A stretch of DNA of 37,571 bases from Hellea sp. (GCA_013002305.1 JABDKG010000067.1:1-37571), one strand, 5' to 3'; counted from the first letter of the stretch, positions 15,973 to 25,248 are shown. The notes: a model not told the origin generated them from the sequence alone. Program-made: numbers and translations.

Positions 15973-16878
15973 ATGAATATTCGGGACCTGTCTTATATTG
16001 TCGCCGTGGCGCGGCTTGGCCATTTCGGCAAGGCCGCCGAGAGCTGCCACGTAAGCCAGCCCGCGCTCTCCAGCCAGATTAAAAAACTTGAACTTGAGCT
16101 CGGCGTGCCGATTTTCGAGCGCGATAAGCGCTCGGTCCGAATAACTGAAACAGGGCAGAAAATTGTCGCTTTGGCGGAGAAAGCGCTCGCCGTAACCGAG
16201 GATATTCGGGTCACAGCCCGCGCCGCGCAGGACCCGTTTTCCGGAAAATTTAGGCTTGGATTCATTCCGACAATTGCGCCTTATCTGGTACCGCATTTTG
16301 TCACCAAGAGCCGCGAGAAGCTCGCCAAGCTCGACATTCATTATCATGAAGATATTACCGATCGGCTGAACGCGGCTTTGATGACAGGCGAAGTTGACGC
16401 CGCGATTTTAGCAACTCCTCCGGAAGAAACGGGCCTTGATGCGATCCGCCTTTATGATGAGCCGTTCTGGGTTATATTTCCGTCCCGGCACGCGCTCAAA
16501 TTAATGGATAATATCCGCACTAAAGACCTGCCGGTCGATGAGCTGCTTTTGCTGACGGAAGGCCACTGCTTTCGCGACCAAGCGCTGGATGTGTGCCGCC
16601 TTGATGAAGCCCCGCGCGGACAGACCATTCGCGCTACCAGCCTTGAGACATTGGTCAATATGGTTGCCAGCGATCTTGGGATTACGCTCGTGCCCGCTTT
16701 GTCACTCGAAGGCGGCTGGCTCGCGGCTCGGTCAATCCAATCTGAAAAACTCAAGGACCCGCAAGCTTATCGCCGGATCTATCTGACGTTCCGGAAAAGC
16801 GATCCGCGAAAAGAGCTGTTGCAAAAACTCGCCGATATTATCTGCGAGGATTTACCCGCATCTGTCCGGCGGCTTTAA
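15973..16878 (+). CDS. oxyR: OxyR-type LysR regulator, peroxide sensor
   Basis: This 301-residue LysR-family protein opens with MNIRDLSYIVAVARLGHFGKAA and HVSQPALSSQIKKLE, the winged-helix domain of OxyR. In the effector domain the redox motif GHCFRDQALDVC places Cys199 and Cys208 at the same numbers as in E. coli OxyR, and the flanking TSLETLVNMVASDLGITLVPAL also matches. Oxidation of the pair to a disulphide by peroxide switches OxyR to an activator of catalase and peroxiredoxin genes. None of those genes is adjacent here, so it controls its targets in trans. Only a weak ribosome site (AGG) precedes the ATG. Confidence 0.93.
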   Translation: MNIRDLSYIVAVARLGHFGKAAESCHVSQPALSSQIKKLELELGVPIFERDKRSVRITETGQKIVALAEKALAVTEDIRVTARAAQDPFSGKFRLGFIPTIAPYLVPHFVTKSREKLAKLDIHYHEDITDRLNAALMTGEVDAAILATPPEETGLDAIRLYDEPFWVIFPSRHALKLMDNIRTKDLPVDELLLLTEGHCFRDQALDVCRLDEAPRGQTIRATSLETLVNMVASDLGITLVPALSLEGGWLAARSIQSEKLKDPQAYRRIYLTFRKSDPRKELLQKLADIICEDLPASVRRL

Positions 16879-16891
16879 ACCGCCAAGTCAG

Positions 16892-17305
16892 CTAGCCCTG
16901 ACGCAGGGCTTGCTGCTGAGCTTGATATTGCTGAACCTGTTCTTGCTGGGCCTGAACAGTTTGGCCAGCCGGAGCCGGACCGGGCGCAGGTGCCGCAACG
17001 GGCGCCGTCGCCGGTTGAGCTGTGCTGGTATGAACAGGGGCCTGGACAGGCGATTGGGCAGGCGCTGACGGTGCCGTGGTTTGCGGCCCGGCGATTGGAA
17101 CATTGACCCGCTTCTGGCCTTCATAGGCGCGCAGGCCTTTGACGGCGTCGAGACATTCCGCATACATATCAAGAATGGCGGACTGGTTGCGCTCGCCCCA
17201 GACCCCTTGGCCTTTAAGCTTGCTAACCAGTTCAAACGCCACTTCGGCCTCGGATTTACCGGATCCGGCGGCTGCAAACGGTTCACTATCATTAAATTCG
17301 GACAT
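16892..17305 (-). CDS. Hypothetical protein with Pro/Ala- and Gln-rich C-terminus
   Basis: The 137-residue protein has a folded-looking N-terminal third (EAEVAFELVSKLKGQGVWGE and ILDMYAECLDAVKGL) followed by a low-complexity tail rich in Pro, Ala and Thr (about 70-110) and then Gln repeats (QAQQEQVQQYQAQQQA). No signal peptide or membrane segment is seen. It converges on oxyR with a 13-bp gap. The N-terminal part resembles short proteins found widely in alphaproteobacteria, but I cannot assign a function. Confidence 0.65.
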   Translation of the reverse strand: MSEFNDSEPFAAAGSGKSEAEVAFELVSKLKGQGVWGERNQSAILDMYAECLDAVKGLRAYEGQKRVNVPIAGPQTTAPSAPAQSPVQAPVHTSTAQPATAPVAAPAPGPAPAGQTVQAQQEQVQQYQAQQQALRQG

Positions 17306-17420
17306 AATTATTCCCCATATTGAAGGCGCGACCTAGCACAATCTGATTAACGTTTAATGAGTCGCCGGATGAAATTTGTCTCTGCCGCCGATTTTACGTA
17401 TAGTGTTTTAGGAGAGACCT

Positions 17421-17663
17421 ATGACAGACAAACCAGTGACCCCTCAAAAATCCCCCATCCCGATCGATGTGGAGGCGGGAAAATCCTATTTTTGGTGCAG
17501 TTGCGGACGATCGAAAAACCAGCCCTTTTGTGATGGCTCCCATAAGGCATCTACTTTTACGCCGTTGAAATGGACAGCGACAAAAAGCGGGAAAAAGTTT
17601 TTCTGCGGGTGTAAGCAGACCGAAGGCCAACCCTTTTGCGACGGCACCCATAACGGACTTTAA
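17421..17663 (+). CDS. Double CDGSH iron-sulphur domain protein
   Basis: This 80-residue protein contains two CDGSH motifs, CSCGRSKNQPFCDGSH (residues about 31-46) and CGCKQTEGQPFCDGTH (about 61-76). Each fits the CxCx2(S/T)x3PxCDG(S/T)H rule, where three Cys and one His hold a 2Fe-2S cluster, as in mitoNEET relatives and the Miner2 type. It would carry two clusters in one chain and act in electron or cluster transfer. A GGAGAG ribosome binding site precedes the ATG. No membrane anchor is present. Confidence 0.93.
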   Translation: MTDKPVTPQKSPIPIDVEAGKSYFWCSCGRSKNQPFCDGSHKASTFTPLKWTATKSGKKFFCGCKQTEGQPFCDGTHNGL

Positions 17664-17720
17664 GCCGGCAACCCCTGAATAGAAGCACTGACGGTATTTT
17701 TCCGGGAGAAACGCCAGACA

Positions 17721-17748
17721 TAAAAAAAGCGGCCCTCAAGGCCGCTTT
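17721..17748 (-). terminator. Rho-independent terminator of the cold-shock gene
   Basis: A 9-bp stem (AAAGCGGCC at 17726-17734 with GGCCGCTTT at 17740-17748, loop CTCAA) is followed on the minus strand by further T residues. It lies 21 bp after the cold-shock stop and between convergent genes, so it could also end the CDGSH transcript (TTTAATCTT follows on the plus strand). Confidence 0.88.
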
Positions 17749-17768
17749 AATCTTAAAAACCAGTGGGT

Positions 17769-17987
17769 CTACTCTTCAGCAGCCATGGCGATATTGACGG
17801 CCTTAGGGCCTTTACCGCGTGAATCCGGCTCTGTGTCAAATGTCACTTTCATGCCATCTGCGAGCGGTGGACAGCCAGAAGCTTCGACAGCTGAGACGTG
17901 GACAAAAATGTCCTTGCTGCCATCATCCGGTGCAATAAAGCCAAAACCTTTGGCGGCGTTAAAAAATTTTACAGTTCCTGTGGCCAT
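17769..17987 (-). CDS. CspA-family cold-shock protein
   Basis: The 72-residue protein from ATG 17987 is a single cold-shock domain with RNP1 KGFGFI (residues about 14-19) and RNP2 DIFVHVS (about 27-33), starting [20 protein letters not shown]. Cold-shock proteins bind single-stranded RNA or DNA and melt secondary structure. GAAAGGG precedes this ATG; the longer frame starting at 18017 would add ten residues not found in the family. The 230-bp upstream gap is consistent with the long leader common in csp genes. Confidence 0.95.
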   Translation of the reverse strand: MATGTVKFFNAAKGFGFIAPDDGSKDIFVHVSAVEASGCPPLADGMKVTFDTEPDSRGKGPKAVNIAMAAEE

Positions 17988-18080
17988 GATAAGCCCTTTC
18001 TTTAATGACGGTTTCAAATAGGTCGAAACCGCTTAGTTACCGGGCTGATGTTTCAGGAAAGTAGGCAGATTGGCTTACGC

Positions 18081-18109
18081 AGTACTGTTTGCCCTTCCAT
18101 GGTTGTCAA
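18081..18109 (-). promoter_or_regulatory. Tentative promoter of the cold-shock gene
   Basis: On the minus strand TTGACA (18109-18104) is followed after 17 bp by AGTACT (18086-18081), a poor -10. If used, the transcript would carry a leader of roughly 90 bases before the ATG. The assignment rests only on the -35 match. Confidence 0.3.
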
Positions 18110-18217
18110 AGAGGGGCCTTTCCGAGCCAATTTACCCGTGAGCAGACGCCTATGTCAGCTATATCGATTATGCAAGCCCTAATTACATTGTTCTGGCGCC
18201 AAAATTTATCCGCCTAA

Positions 18218-18745
18218 TTATTCACCGCGGGTTTGCGGCACCCAAATCAGGCCGTCTGTCTCATATCCAAGGGCGCGGGACCGGGTCAGGAAATCCTGTT
18301 TTACGGCATCAGAGACCGTTGGCGTACGCGCCAGAAGCCAGAGATATTTATCCTTGCCGCCGCTAATATAGGCGTAAGAATAGTTTTCTTTATCCAGGCC
18401 GAAAATAATATAGTCGCCGTAAAACGGCCCAAAAAAGGAAACTTTCAAATGGCCGGTCGTGCGCGCGTCTTCAAATTTAGCCTTGCCCTTGGCATCTTTA
18501 AATTTGCCTTTTTTTCTCTTAAATCCGCGGTTCATCACTGTCAGCTTGCCGCCATCCCGCAAAGAATAGGTCGCGGTTACATCTGTCATACCGCGCTCGA
18601 ATTTATGATCCAGCCGCGCGATTTCATACCATTTGCCCAGATATCGATCCGCATCAAACCCGGTGACGGGCCTCGCGTCAATTTTCGTGCTGGCGCAGCC
18701 GACAAGGGCCAGACCGGAGATGAGGAAGGTGGTTAATTTTTTCAT
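18218..18745 (-). CDS. blc: Outer-membrane lipocalin lipoprotein (Blc family)
   Basis: This 175-residue protein has a lipoprotein signal with lipobox LVGC (lipidated Cys17) and the lipocalin motif GKWYEIARLDHKFERG near residues 36-51, followed by VTATYSLRDGG and the strand pattern of bacterial lipocalins (FFGPFYGDYIIFGLD, YLWLLARTP). Blc-type proteins bind lipids or lysophospholipids at the outer membrane and are often induced by stress. It has its own spacer on both sides and no obvious operon partner. Confidence 0.92.
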   Translation of the reverse strand: MKKLTTFLISGLALVGCASTKIDARPVTGFDADRYLGKWYEIARLDHKFERGMTDVTATYSLRDGGKLTVMNRGFKRKKGKFKDAKGKAKFEDARTTGHLKVSFFGPFYGDYIIFGLDKENYSYAYISGGKDKYLWLLARTPTVSDAVKQDFLTRSRALGYETDGLIWVPQTRGE

Positions 18746-18839
18746 GGCTTATTCCTTTTGTCCCGGTCCTATACGCCATAAATTCGGTTTAGGCCGGATA
18801 AATGTCAGTTGGCTATTTGGGGGCTGTGTCGGTAACGGC

Positions 18840-19118
18840 TTAACAATCCGCGTCCAGACTAAAGGCGTGGATCAGTTTCATTTCCTCATCCAGCACTTCC
18901 ATCACGGCGCGGTGCTTGGCCAGACGCGACAGGCCGTCAAATTTTTCCGAGCGGATAATGACGTGAAAATGGCTCTCGCCCGAGCTGCCATGTTCGGCGG
19001 CATGGGCGGCGTGTCCGGCGTGTCCGGCATGTTTATGCGACTCGTCACGGACTTCGAGCTGTGACGGATTGAAGGCGATTGTCAGTTTTTCCTTGATTGC
19101 GGCGGCGATTTTGCCCAT
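18840..19118 (-). CDS. bolA: BolA-family protein with His-rich insertion
   Basis: The 92-residue protein matches BolA: a short N-terminal helix, LEVRDESHKH, then ESHFHVIIRSEKFDGLSRLAKHRAVMEVL. BolA proteins partner monothiol glutaredoxins in iron-sulphur cluster handling. Between the first and second conserved blocks it carries HKHAGHAGHAAHAAEHG, seven His in about 17 residues, longer than the HAGHAG loop usual in alphaproteobacteria and able to bind metal. It is divergent from the J-domain gene with a 48-bp spacer, the order usually seen next to cobS/cobT. Confidence 0.92.
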   Translation of the reverse strand: MGKIAAAIKEKLTIAFNPSQLEVRDESHKHAGHAGHAAHAAEHGSSGESHFHVIIRSEKFDGLSRLAKHRAVMEVLDEEMKLIHAFSLDADC

Positions 19119-19166
19119 CTTGTGCAGTCCTTTTAATTCAGAAGATCAACATTATATATAAGCGCT

Positions 19167-19778
19167 ATGGCCAGTAATTACAGATATAAACCCAAAGGCA
19201 TCGATATTCGGGTCAATAAGGGTAAGAAAAAAGCTCTCGATGAAAGCCCTTGCGATTGGGAAGGGTGCGCCGGCCTTGGCGGCTGCAAAGCACCCAAAGG
19301 CCCGGATCGCCTCAGAGAATATTATAATTTTTGCACGGCCCATGCCCGCGAATATAATAAAAACTGGAATTTCTTCTCGGGCATGACCGATGACGACATC
19401 AAAGAATGGCAGGTCGGGGCCCGTCACGGCCACCGTCCGACCTGGGATGTGCGCAAGAACACGGCCGAGCGCGCCAAGGCGCGCAAAAACGCCCGCGCCG
19501 GGACGACAGCTTCAACCGCCGAAGGCTATGGTATATTTGGCGATGGGGGCGCCGAGCTCGGCGAAGCCCCGCGCAAGCGCCTGTCCAAAATGCAGCTCAA
19601 AGCGCTCCATGATATGGGCCTGGACGAGGGCGCGAACAAAGCCGATGTCCGCCGCCGCTATACGCTGCTAGTCAAACAACTGCACCCGGATGCCAATAAG
19701 GGTGACCGTACGACCGAAGAAAGTTTTCAGCGCGTGGTCAAGGCTTATAAAATTCTCAAGACAACAGATCTGGGATAG
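19167..19778 (+). CDS. J-domain (DnaJ-like) protein with N-terminal Cys motif
   Basis: This 203-residue protein has a C-terminal J domain (ALHDMGLDEGANKADVRRRYTLLVKQLHPDANKGD), with the HPD motif at 173-175 that stimulates DnaK ATPase. Residues 29-56 include C29, C34, C40 and C56, a possible zinc site. The N-terminal EYYNFCTAHAREYNKNWNFF segment is conserved in alphaproteobacterial homologues that sit between bolA and cobS. It probably serves a dedicated co-chaperone role; the client is not known. Confidence 0.88.
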   Translation: MASNYRYKPKGIDIRVNKGKKKALDESPCDWEGCAGLGGCKAPKGPDRLREYYNFCTAHAREYNKNWNFFSGMTDDDIKEWQVGARHGHRPTWDVRKNTAERAKARKNARAGTTASTAEGYGIFGDGGAELGEAPRKRLSKMQLKALHDMGLDEGANKADVRRRYTLLVKQLHPDANKGDRTTEESFQRVVKAYKILKTTDLG

Positions 19779-19794
19779 GTTTTTACTGATTTAT

Positions 19795-19818
19795 CCTTCC
19801 CCGCTGAACGCGGGAAGG
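19795..19818. other. Intergenic hairpin before cobS
   Basis: CTTCCC(C)GC and GCGGGAAG can pair around a TGAAC loop with one bulged base. The hairpin is 78 bp upstream of cobS. It is not followed by a T tract on either side, so it is not a clear terminator; it may be an isolated REP-like hairpin. Confidence 0.4.
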
Positions 19819-19896
19819 GACATCATTTCACGATAGTTTTTACTTCACCCGTCCGCAATCTTCCGCTATCGCTGAGCGCTAAGTCAGGAGCCGTAA

Positions 19897-20883
19897 ATGT
19901 CAGACAATCCATTCCCGATTAACAAGCCCGATACGACCATACAGGCGCGGGACGTTTTTGACGTGGATTTCGATATGGAAGTCCCGGCCTTTAGCAAGCC
20001 GTGCGAATATACGCCGGCGATTGATGACGCCTATATTTTTGATGACCGTACGACGCAGGCGATCTGCGCCGGCTTTGCCTATGACCGCCGGGTCATGATC
20101 CAAGGCTATCACGGCACCGGTAAGTCGACCCATATTGAACAGGTCGCGGCGCGGCTCAACTGGCCGATGGTACGGATCAATCTCGATAGCCATGTCTCGC
20201 GGATCGATCTGGTGGGCAAGGACGCGATTGTCCTGAAAGCCGGCAAACAAATTACAGAGTTTCGCGAAGGGCTTTTGCCGTGGGCGCTGCAAAATCCGGT
20301 CGCTCTGACTTTTGATGAATATGATGCCGGCCGTCCCGATGTTATGTTCGTCATCCAAAGGGTGTTGGAGAGCGCTGGTCGGCTGACTTTGCTCGATCAA
20401 AACCGGGTTATCACGCCGCATCCGGCATTCCGCCTGTTCTCGACCACGAACACGGTCGGCCTTGGCGATACATCCGGTCTCTATCACGGAACGCAACAGA
20501 TCAATCAGGGCCAGATGGACCGCTGGTCAATTGTCACCCAACTCAACTATCTGCCCCATGATCAGGAAGAGGCCATCGTACTGGCCAAATCCCCGACCTT
20601 CCGAAATAAAGAGGGCCAGGACATTATCGCCGCCATGGTGCGGGTCGCCGACATGACCCGCAACGCATTCATCGCCGGGGATATTTCAACCGTCATGAGC
20701 CCGCGAACAGTAATGAACTGGGCCGCAAACGCCCGCATCTTTGACAATGATATCGGACAGGCTTTCCGCCTGACATTCCTCAATAAATGCGACGAGCTGG
20801 AGCGGCCTATCATCGCCGAGTTTTATCAGCGCGCCTTTGGCACCGATCTGCCCGAGAGCGCCGCGACTGTCATGGTCGCGTAG
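19897..20883 (+). CDS. cobS: Cobaltochelatase subunit CobS (AAA+ ATPase)
   Basis: The 328-residue protein has Walker [10 protein letters not shown] at 70-78, Walker [12 protein letters not shown] with Asp140/Glu141, and sensor-1 LFSTTNT near 180-186. The N-terminal [23 protein letters not shown] segment is typical of CobS, which forms hexameric rings with CobT and drives ATP-dependent cobalt insertion into hydrogenobyrinic acid diamide by CobN in aerobic vitamin B12 synthesis. CAGGAG precedes the ATG. cobT follows after 70 bp. No cobN or other cob gene lies in the window. Confidence 0.95.
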   Translation: MSDNPFPINKPDTTIQARDVFDVDFDMEVPAFSKPCEYTPAIDDAYIFDDRTTQAICAGFAYDRRVMIQGYHGTGKSTHIEQVAARLNWPMVRINLDSHVSRIDLVGKDAIVLKAGKQITEFREGLLPWALQNPVALTFDEYDAGRPDVMFVIQRVLESAGRLTLLDQNRVITPHPAFRLFSTTNTVGLGDTSGLYHGTQQINQGQMDRWSIVTQLNYLPHDQEEAIVLAKSPTFRNKEGQDIIAAMVRVADMTRNAFIAGDISTVMSPRTVMNWAANARIFDNDIGQAFRLTFLNKCDELERPIIAEFYQRAFGTDLPESAATVMVA

Positions 20884-20887
20884 TGTC

Positions 20888-20914
20888 TGCGATCGATCCT
20901 GTGAATCGATCGCA
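20888..20914. other. Perfect 10-bp hairpin between cobS and cobT
   Basis: TGCGATCGAT (20888-20897) and ATCGATCGCA (20905-20914) are perfectly complementary around a 7-base loop. It begins 4 bp after the cobS stop and has no T tract, so it may stabilise the upstream mRNA or mark a processing site rather than terminate. Confidence 0.55.
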
Positions 20915-20953
20915 ACGAAGCGCCTTCATCGGCAACGATGAAGATAGTGCACT

Positions 20954-22774
20954 ATGACCGAACAGTCTCCCATAGATAATTTCAAGCGCGCGCTTGGAGC
21001 ATGCACCAAAGCCATTTCCGGTGAGCCGGAGCTGGAGGTTAGCTTTGGCGGTGACATAGCCGGAATTATCCGGGAGCAGGTTATGCTGCCGGCGGTGCCA
21101 AAAGTTCCAACTGATGACCAAATTGCCAAGGCACGCGGCGAGGCCGATGGGTTGGCGCTGCGGATCGCGCTGCATGATGATGAAATTCACGCACGTAATC
21201 TGCCGGGTAATCCCGAAGCCCGGATGATTTATGAAGCGCTCGAACAAGCCCGGATAGAAGCGCTTGGCTCGGCTCATCTTTCGGGGCTCGGCGACAATCT
21301 CATGGCCGCGCTCGACGCCCGCGCCCGGCGCCGTAGGTTTCACAAACCGGACCTGTCCAAAGCCGACGCGCCGCTGGCCGAAGCGATCGGCTATTATGCC
21401 CGCGAGATTTTCATGGACCGGGAGATGCCGGACGGTGTTGACGGCATTATGGATGTGCACCGCAAGGAGATTGAAAAATCCCATGGCCGGTTCGACGTGC
21501 TCAAGGATATTCTAAAAGATCAGGACAAGTTCTCGCGCGGTATTCAGCAGCTGCTCGCCGATTTTGATCTCGCCGATGAACATGGCGATTCACAAAATGA
21601 CGAGGACGGCGATGACGAGTCGCGCGAGAACGAGAACGAGGATCAACAGCCCGATCAGCCGCCTGATACGCCGCAGGAACAACAAGAGGGCCAGACCGAA
21701 GTCTCTGACGCTGACGCGATGGAGGACGAAAATGCCGACGCGCAGGATATTGTCGATGCTGAAAATATTGACGGCGAGAGCGATGATAGTGACCAGTCGC
21801 CGGAAACCGCACCGCAGCGTCCAAACCTGCCCAATAGCGCGCCGCCCTATCATATTTACACCGCCCGCCACGACGAAGTGATCAAGGCCGAGGAGCTGTG
21901 CGAGGTTGAAGAGCTTGAACGCCTTCGCGGATATCTTGACGGCCATATGGCGGGTCTGTCGTCTGTGATCTCGCGTCTGGCCAATAAGCTGCAACGCCGA
22001 TTGTTGGCGCAGCAACAACGGTCATGGACTTTCGATCTCGAAGAGGGCGTGCTCGACACGGCACGACTGACCCGGGTGATCATCGACCCGACCAGCGGAC
22101 TGGCGTTCAAAGAGGAAAAAGAAACTGATTTTCGCGATACAATCGTGTCGATCCTGATTGATAATTCCGGCTCGATGCGCGGCCGTCCGATTATGGTCGC
22201 CGCGGTTTGCGCCGATATCATGGCGCGTACGCTGGAGCGCTGCGGCGTTAAAGCCGAAATCCTTGGCTTTACCACCCGGGCCTGGAAAGGCGGACGCAGC
22301 TTTCAGGATTGGCTCGGCAATGAAAAGCCGAAAAATCCGGGCCGGCTCAATGATCTGCGCCACATTATTTATAAGGGCGCGGATGTGCCGTGGCGCCGGG
22401 CCAAGCGTAATCTTGGCCTGATGATGCGTGAGGGGCTGCTTAAGGAGAATATTGACGGCGAAGCGCTTGAGTGGGCCTATCAGCGCCTGATGATGCGGCC
22501 CGAGCAGCGGCGCATATTAATGGTAATCTCCGACGGCGCGCCGGTCGATGACGCAACTCAAAGCCAGAACCTGTCAGGCCTACTGGAGAATAATCTGCGG
22601 ATGGTGATCGACAAAATTGAAAACCGCTCCGAGGTCGAGCTTGTCGCTATCGGCATTGGCCATGATGTCACAAGGTGGTATAAAAAAGCTGTCACCATCA
22701 TGGATGTCGAGCAGCTCGGCGGTGCCATGACCGAAAAGCTTGCGGAGCTGTTTGACGACAAAGGCGGGCGCTAG
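20954..22774 (+). CDS. cobT: Cobaltochelatase subunit CobT
   Basis: The 606-residue protein has an N-terminal CobT domain, a strongly acidic linker (about 205-285, rich in Asp, Glu and Gln) and a C-terminal von Willebrand A domain with MIDAS motif DNSGSMRG (Asp403, Ser405, Ser407). The long block [12 protein letters not shown]-like (here [19 protein letters not shown]) and [10 protein letters not shown] are hallmarks of CobT. It works with CobS as the AAA+ chaperone part of the aerobic cobaltochelatase. It ends 5 bp before a convergent gene. Confidence 0.95.
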   Translation: MTEQSPIDNFKRALGACTKAISGEPELEVSFGGDIAGIIREQVMLPAVPKVPTDDQIAKARGEADGLALRIALHDDEIHARNLPGNPEARMIYEALEQARIEALGSAHLSGLGDNLMAALDARARRRRFHKPDLSKADAPLAEAIGYYAREIFMDREMPDGVDGIMDVHRKEIEKSHGRFDVLKDILKDQDKFSRGIQQLLADFDLADEHGDSQNDEDGDDESRENENEDQQPDQPPDTPQEQQEGQTEVSDADAMEDENADAQDIVDAENIDGESDDSDQSPETAPQRPNLPNSAPPYHIYTARHDEVIKAEELCEVEELERLRGYLDGHMAGLSSVISRLANKLQRRLLAQQQRSWTFDLEEGVLDTARLTRVIIDPTSGLAFKEEKETDFRDTIVSILIDNSGSMRGRPIMVAAVCADIMARTLERCGVKAEILGFTTRAWKGGRSFQDWLGNEKPKNPGRLNDLRHIIYKGADVPWRRAKRNLGLMMREGLLKENIDGEALEWAYQRLMMRPEQRRILMVISDGAPVDDATQSQNLSGLLENNLRMVIDKIENRSEVELVAIGIGHDVTRWYKKAVTIMDVEQLGGAMTEKLAELFDDKGGR

Positions 22775-22779
22775 CGCGA

Positions 22780-23523
22780 TCAAGGTTCAAGTTCCTCCTG
22801 ACTGTCATCATAATCTTCTATTTCTCCGAATTCATTGTAAGGATAGGGCACCGCTGGGAATTTGCCTTTCGGGGCCCAAATCATATGAAGACGCATAGGC
22901 GGTGCCGGCGTATCATTGCCTTGCGGGCCTTTATAATTAGCGGGAACGGTGATCAGGGACGTTTCATAAAGCGTTCCATTTATATCCACAGGGTTGTTAA
23001 ATGGTGGCCTTCCTGACCATGTATCGACCAGTTCGGTATCTTCAAACGTCTTGTTATTATTCCAATCAATAAAGGTATAAACGACTATTTTTCCTTTTTT
23101 TGGAAAAGATGATTTGTGATAGGAGTAGGTTGTCGAGACGACGATTTTGAGTTTCAAGGTAGATCCTGGTGCCCACCAGTTCCCGCTCACAAGTTCAATC
23201 GTTCCGATCCCATCGTCATAGCCGTCAAACCGAAGCGGCCTTTTTTCTTCAGTGACACACTGGCCTAGCCACTCGAGATGCTGAAGTGTTGCTTGAGCTT
23301 CTGGTTTAGCCCAAGCGTCATTATAATCTTCCTCGAATCTATCAAAATCGTCTTCCGGAACGCAATTAGGGTAGTGATTATGAGGCGCAACGATATGCGC
23401 CAACCTTACAAATGGCGTTCCGTAAGACCGAGCGTCTATTCTATAAAGCGTATAAATGATGATTAAATACAGAAGTAGAAGTAGAAAAATCCATACAAGA
23501 ATTTTAAAAATGGTTCTCAACAT
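22780..23523 (-). CDS. Hypothetical membrane-anchored protein
   Basis: I do not recognise this family. The 247-residue product from ATG 23523 begins with a single strongly hydrophobic segment (MLRTIFKILVWIFLLLLLYLIII), probably an N-terminal anchor with the rest outside the cytoplasm. The body contains IVVSTTYSYHKS and KIVVYTFIDWNNNKTFEDTELVD, which look like a beta-rich extracytoplasmic domain with a calcium-binding-like loop, and an acidic C-terminus (EFGEIEDYDDSQEELEP). Base composition is AT-richer than neighbouring cobT. An ATG at 23544 would add seven residues but lacks a ribosome site. It is divergent from the L,D-transpeptidase gene. Confidence 0.65.
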   Translation of the reverse strand: MLRTIFKILVWIFLLLLLYLIIIYTLYRIDARSYGTPFVRLAHIVAPHNHYPNCVPEDDFDRFEEDYNDAWAKPEAQATLQHLEWLGQCVTEEKRPLRFDGYDDGIGTIELVSGNWWAPGSTLKLKIVVSTTYSYHKSSFPKKGKIVVYTFIDWNNNKTFEDTELVDTWSGRPPFNNPVDINGTLYETSLITVPANYKGPQGNDTPAPPMRLHMIWAPKGKFPAVPYPYNEFGEIEDYDDSQEELEP

Positions 23524-23658
23524 CTCGCGCCCCGGAAGGGCCATTCTATCAGATTTTTGAATATTTAAAAAGACATTGTTGATTGCGAATGGCCTCCGCC
23601 GTGCAATGAAAGTACAGAAATCAATTGCGCCGCGAGAGCGAAAGCCTAGGATATTCAG

Positions 23659-25230
23659 ATGAGATATAAATTTATTTTATCAATATCGGCACTCGCTTTA
23701 CTGGCGTGTTCTCCGGAACTTTCAAACGATTCTCCGCAATCCGAGGGCGCTATAGTTCAGGTCGAAATTTCAGGCATTGAGACAGGTACGCTTTTGGCGC
23801 CGGAAGCAACCCGGGAGGTCATTGATGAAATGGCGCTGGAAAAGGCGAGCAGCGCGGAGCCGCAAAAGGCCAGCCCGCTCCCGGCCCTTATCAGCGCTAT
23901 TGAATCTGTTCGCGCGCACGGGCTCAACCCGGAGCATTATCATTTAACCCGATTAAAAGATGATCGTCTGAGCGAGACCGAGCGTCAGCAGCTTGCCATT
24001 GATGGCTGGCTGTCGGCTTCGGCCCATATTGCCTATGGCAAGCTCGATGCGGTGTCGATCGAACCGGACTGGACGGCGGGTAAGCGGGAGCTTAACCTGC
24101 CGGCGGCGTTTCAGGACGCACTCACGACCGGCGAGTTTCAAAAAACGCTCGATAATATTGCGCCTAAACATGCATCCTATCAAGCTTTGAAAAGTGAGCT
24201 GGCTAGACTGCTGGAGCTCGAGAAAACGCCGATCACGCAAATAGAGCCGGGCGAGGTGCTCAAGCTGAAAATGCGCGGCCCCAGAGTGTCGGCGCTTCAA
24301 ACCCGCCTGTCGGAACTTGAATTTTTAACGCCCGAGCAGATCAGCGGCGAATTTGACGAAACAACCAAAGAGGCCGTCAAACGGTTTCAGGACTATAGCG
24401 AACTGGACGCCGACGGCGTCGCCGGAGCCGGAACCCTAAATGCGCTAAACCGGGATCTGGGTGTCCAAATCGAACAGGTGCGCGCCAACCTTGAGCGCTG
24501 GCGCTGGCTTCCGGATAATCTCGGGGAGCGCCATTTGCGCACCAATATTGCCGGGTTTACAACTCAGATATTTGAACAAGGCGAACCGGTCCGCACCCAT
24601 TTGGTCATCATCGGAAAAACTTATCGCAAAACGCCGGTCTTTTCCGACAAAGTCGAATATATTGTTTTTAACCCCTGGTGGGAGACCCCGTACTCGATCG
24701 CGACCCGGGATAAGCTGCCGGTTTTCAAAAAAGACCCGGGCGCTGCCGAGCGCTCCGGTTTTGAGGTTGTCGACCGGAACGGGCAGGTTATTCCGGCCAG
24801 TTCGGTTGACTGGAATAGTCTGTCGGCGAGCAATTTTCCTTATCGTCTGCGTCAACGCCCCGGCGACCAAAACGCGCTCGGCCAAGTTAAAATCATGTTC
24901 CCCAATCAACATAATGTCTACATGCACGACACGCCGACGCGCGGATTATTTTCGCAGCGCCAACGGGCCTTTTCCAGCGGCTGCGTCCGGACACAAAATC
25001 CGATTGACCTTTCAGAGTGGCTTTTGTCTGAAACGCCGTCTTGGAACCGGGCCCGGATCGACTCGGCTCTGGCAACCAAAAAAGAGACCCGCGCGGATCT
25101 CGCTAGGCCGGTGCCAGTTCACATCCTTTATATGACGGTTGTCAAAGAAGAAAATGGTGTGCGCTATCTCGACGATATTTACGCCCGCGACGGTAAAGTC
25201 ATCGCCGGATTGGATGAGACCCCCGCATAG
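23659..25230 (+). CDS. L,D-transpeptidase lipoprotein (YcbB/LdtD-like)
   Basis: This 523-residue protein starts with a lipoprotein signal (LALLACS, Cys17), has a peptidoglycan-binding domain (LKMRGPRVSALQTRLSELEF ... VKRFQ, about 200-260) and a C-terminal YkuD domain with the catalytic block HDTP...RAFSSGCVR, in which Cys442 is the nucleophile. The region WRWLPDNLGERHLRTNIAGF between them is typical of the YcbB/LdtD branch. It would make 3-3 peptide cross-links in the periplasm. The gene is divergent from the unknown membrane protein. Confidence 0.93.
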   Translation: MRYKFILSISALALLACSPELSNDSPQSEGAIVQVEISGIETGTLLAPEATREVIDEMALEKASSAEPQKASPLPALISAIESVRAHGLNPEHYHLTRLKDDRLSETERQQLAIDGWLSASAHIAYGKLDAVSIEPDWTAGKRELNLPAAFQDALTTGEFQKTLDNIAPKHASYQALKSELARLLELEKTPITQIEPGEVLKLKMRGPRVSALQTRLSELEFLTPEQISGEFDETTKEAVKRFQDYSELDADGVAGAGTLNALNRDLGVQIEQVRANLERWRWLPDNLGERHLRTNIAGFTTQIFEQGEPVRTHLVIIGKTYRKTPVFSDKVEYIVFNPWWETPYSIATRDKLPVFKKDPGAAERSGFEVVDRNGQVIPASSVDWNSLSASNFPYRLRQRPGDQNALGQVKIMFPNQHNVYMHDTPTRGLFSQRQRAFSSGCVRTQNPIDLSEWLLSETPSWNRARIDSALATKKETRADLARPVPVHILYMTVVKEENGVRYLDDIYARDGKVIAGLDETPA

Positions 25231-25248
25231 AGAAAGTGCCGCTGCGAA

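Noticed and set aside
19779-19896. Possible cobalamin riboswitch ahead of cobS
   Set aside because: The gap is only 118 bp with one simple hairpin and no B12-box-like sequence.
21590-22018. Hydrophobic minus-strand frame within cobT
   Set aside because: It is the antisense of the acidic linker; Asp/Glu codons read as Ile/Leu/Val/Phe on the other strand, giving false membrane segments.
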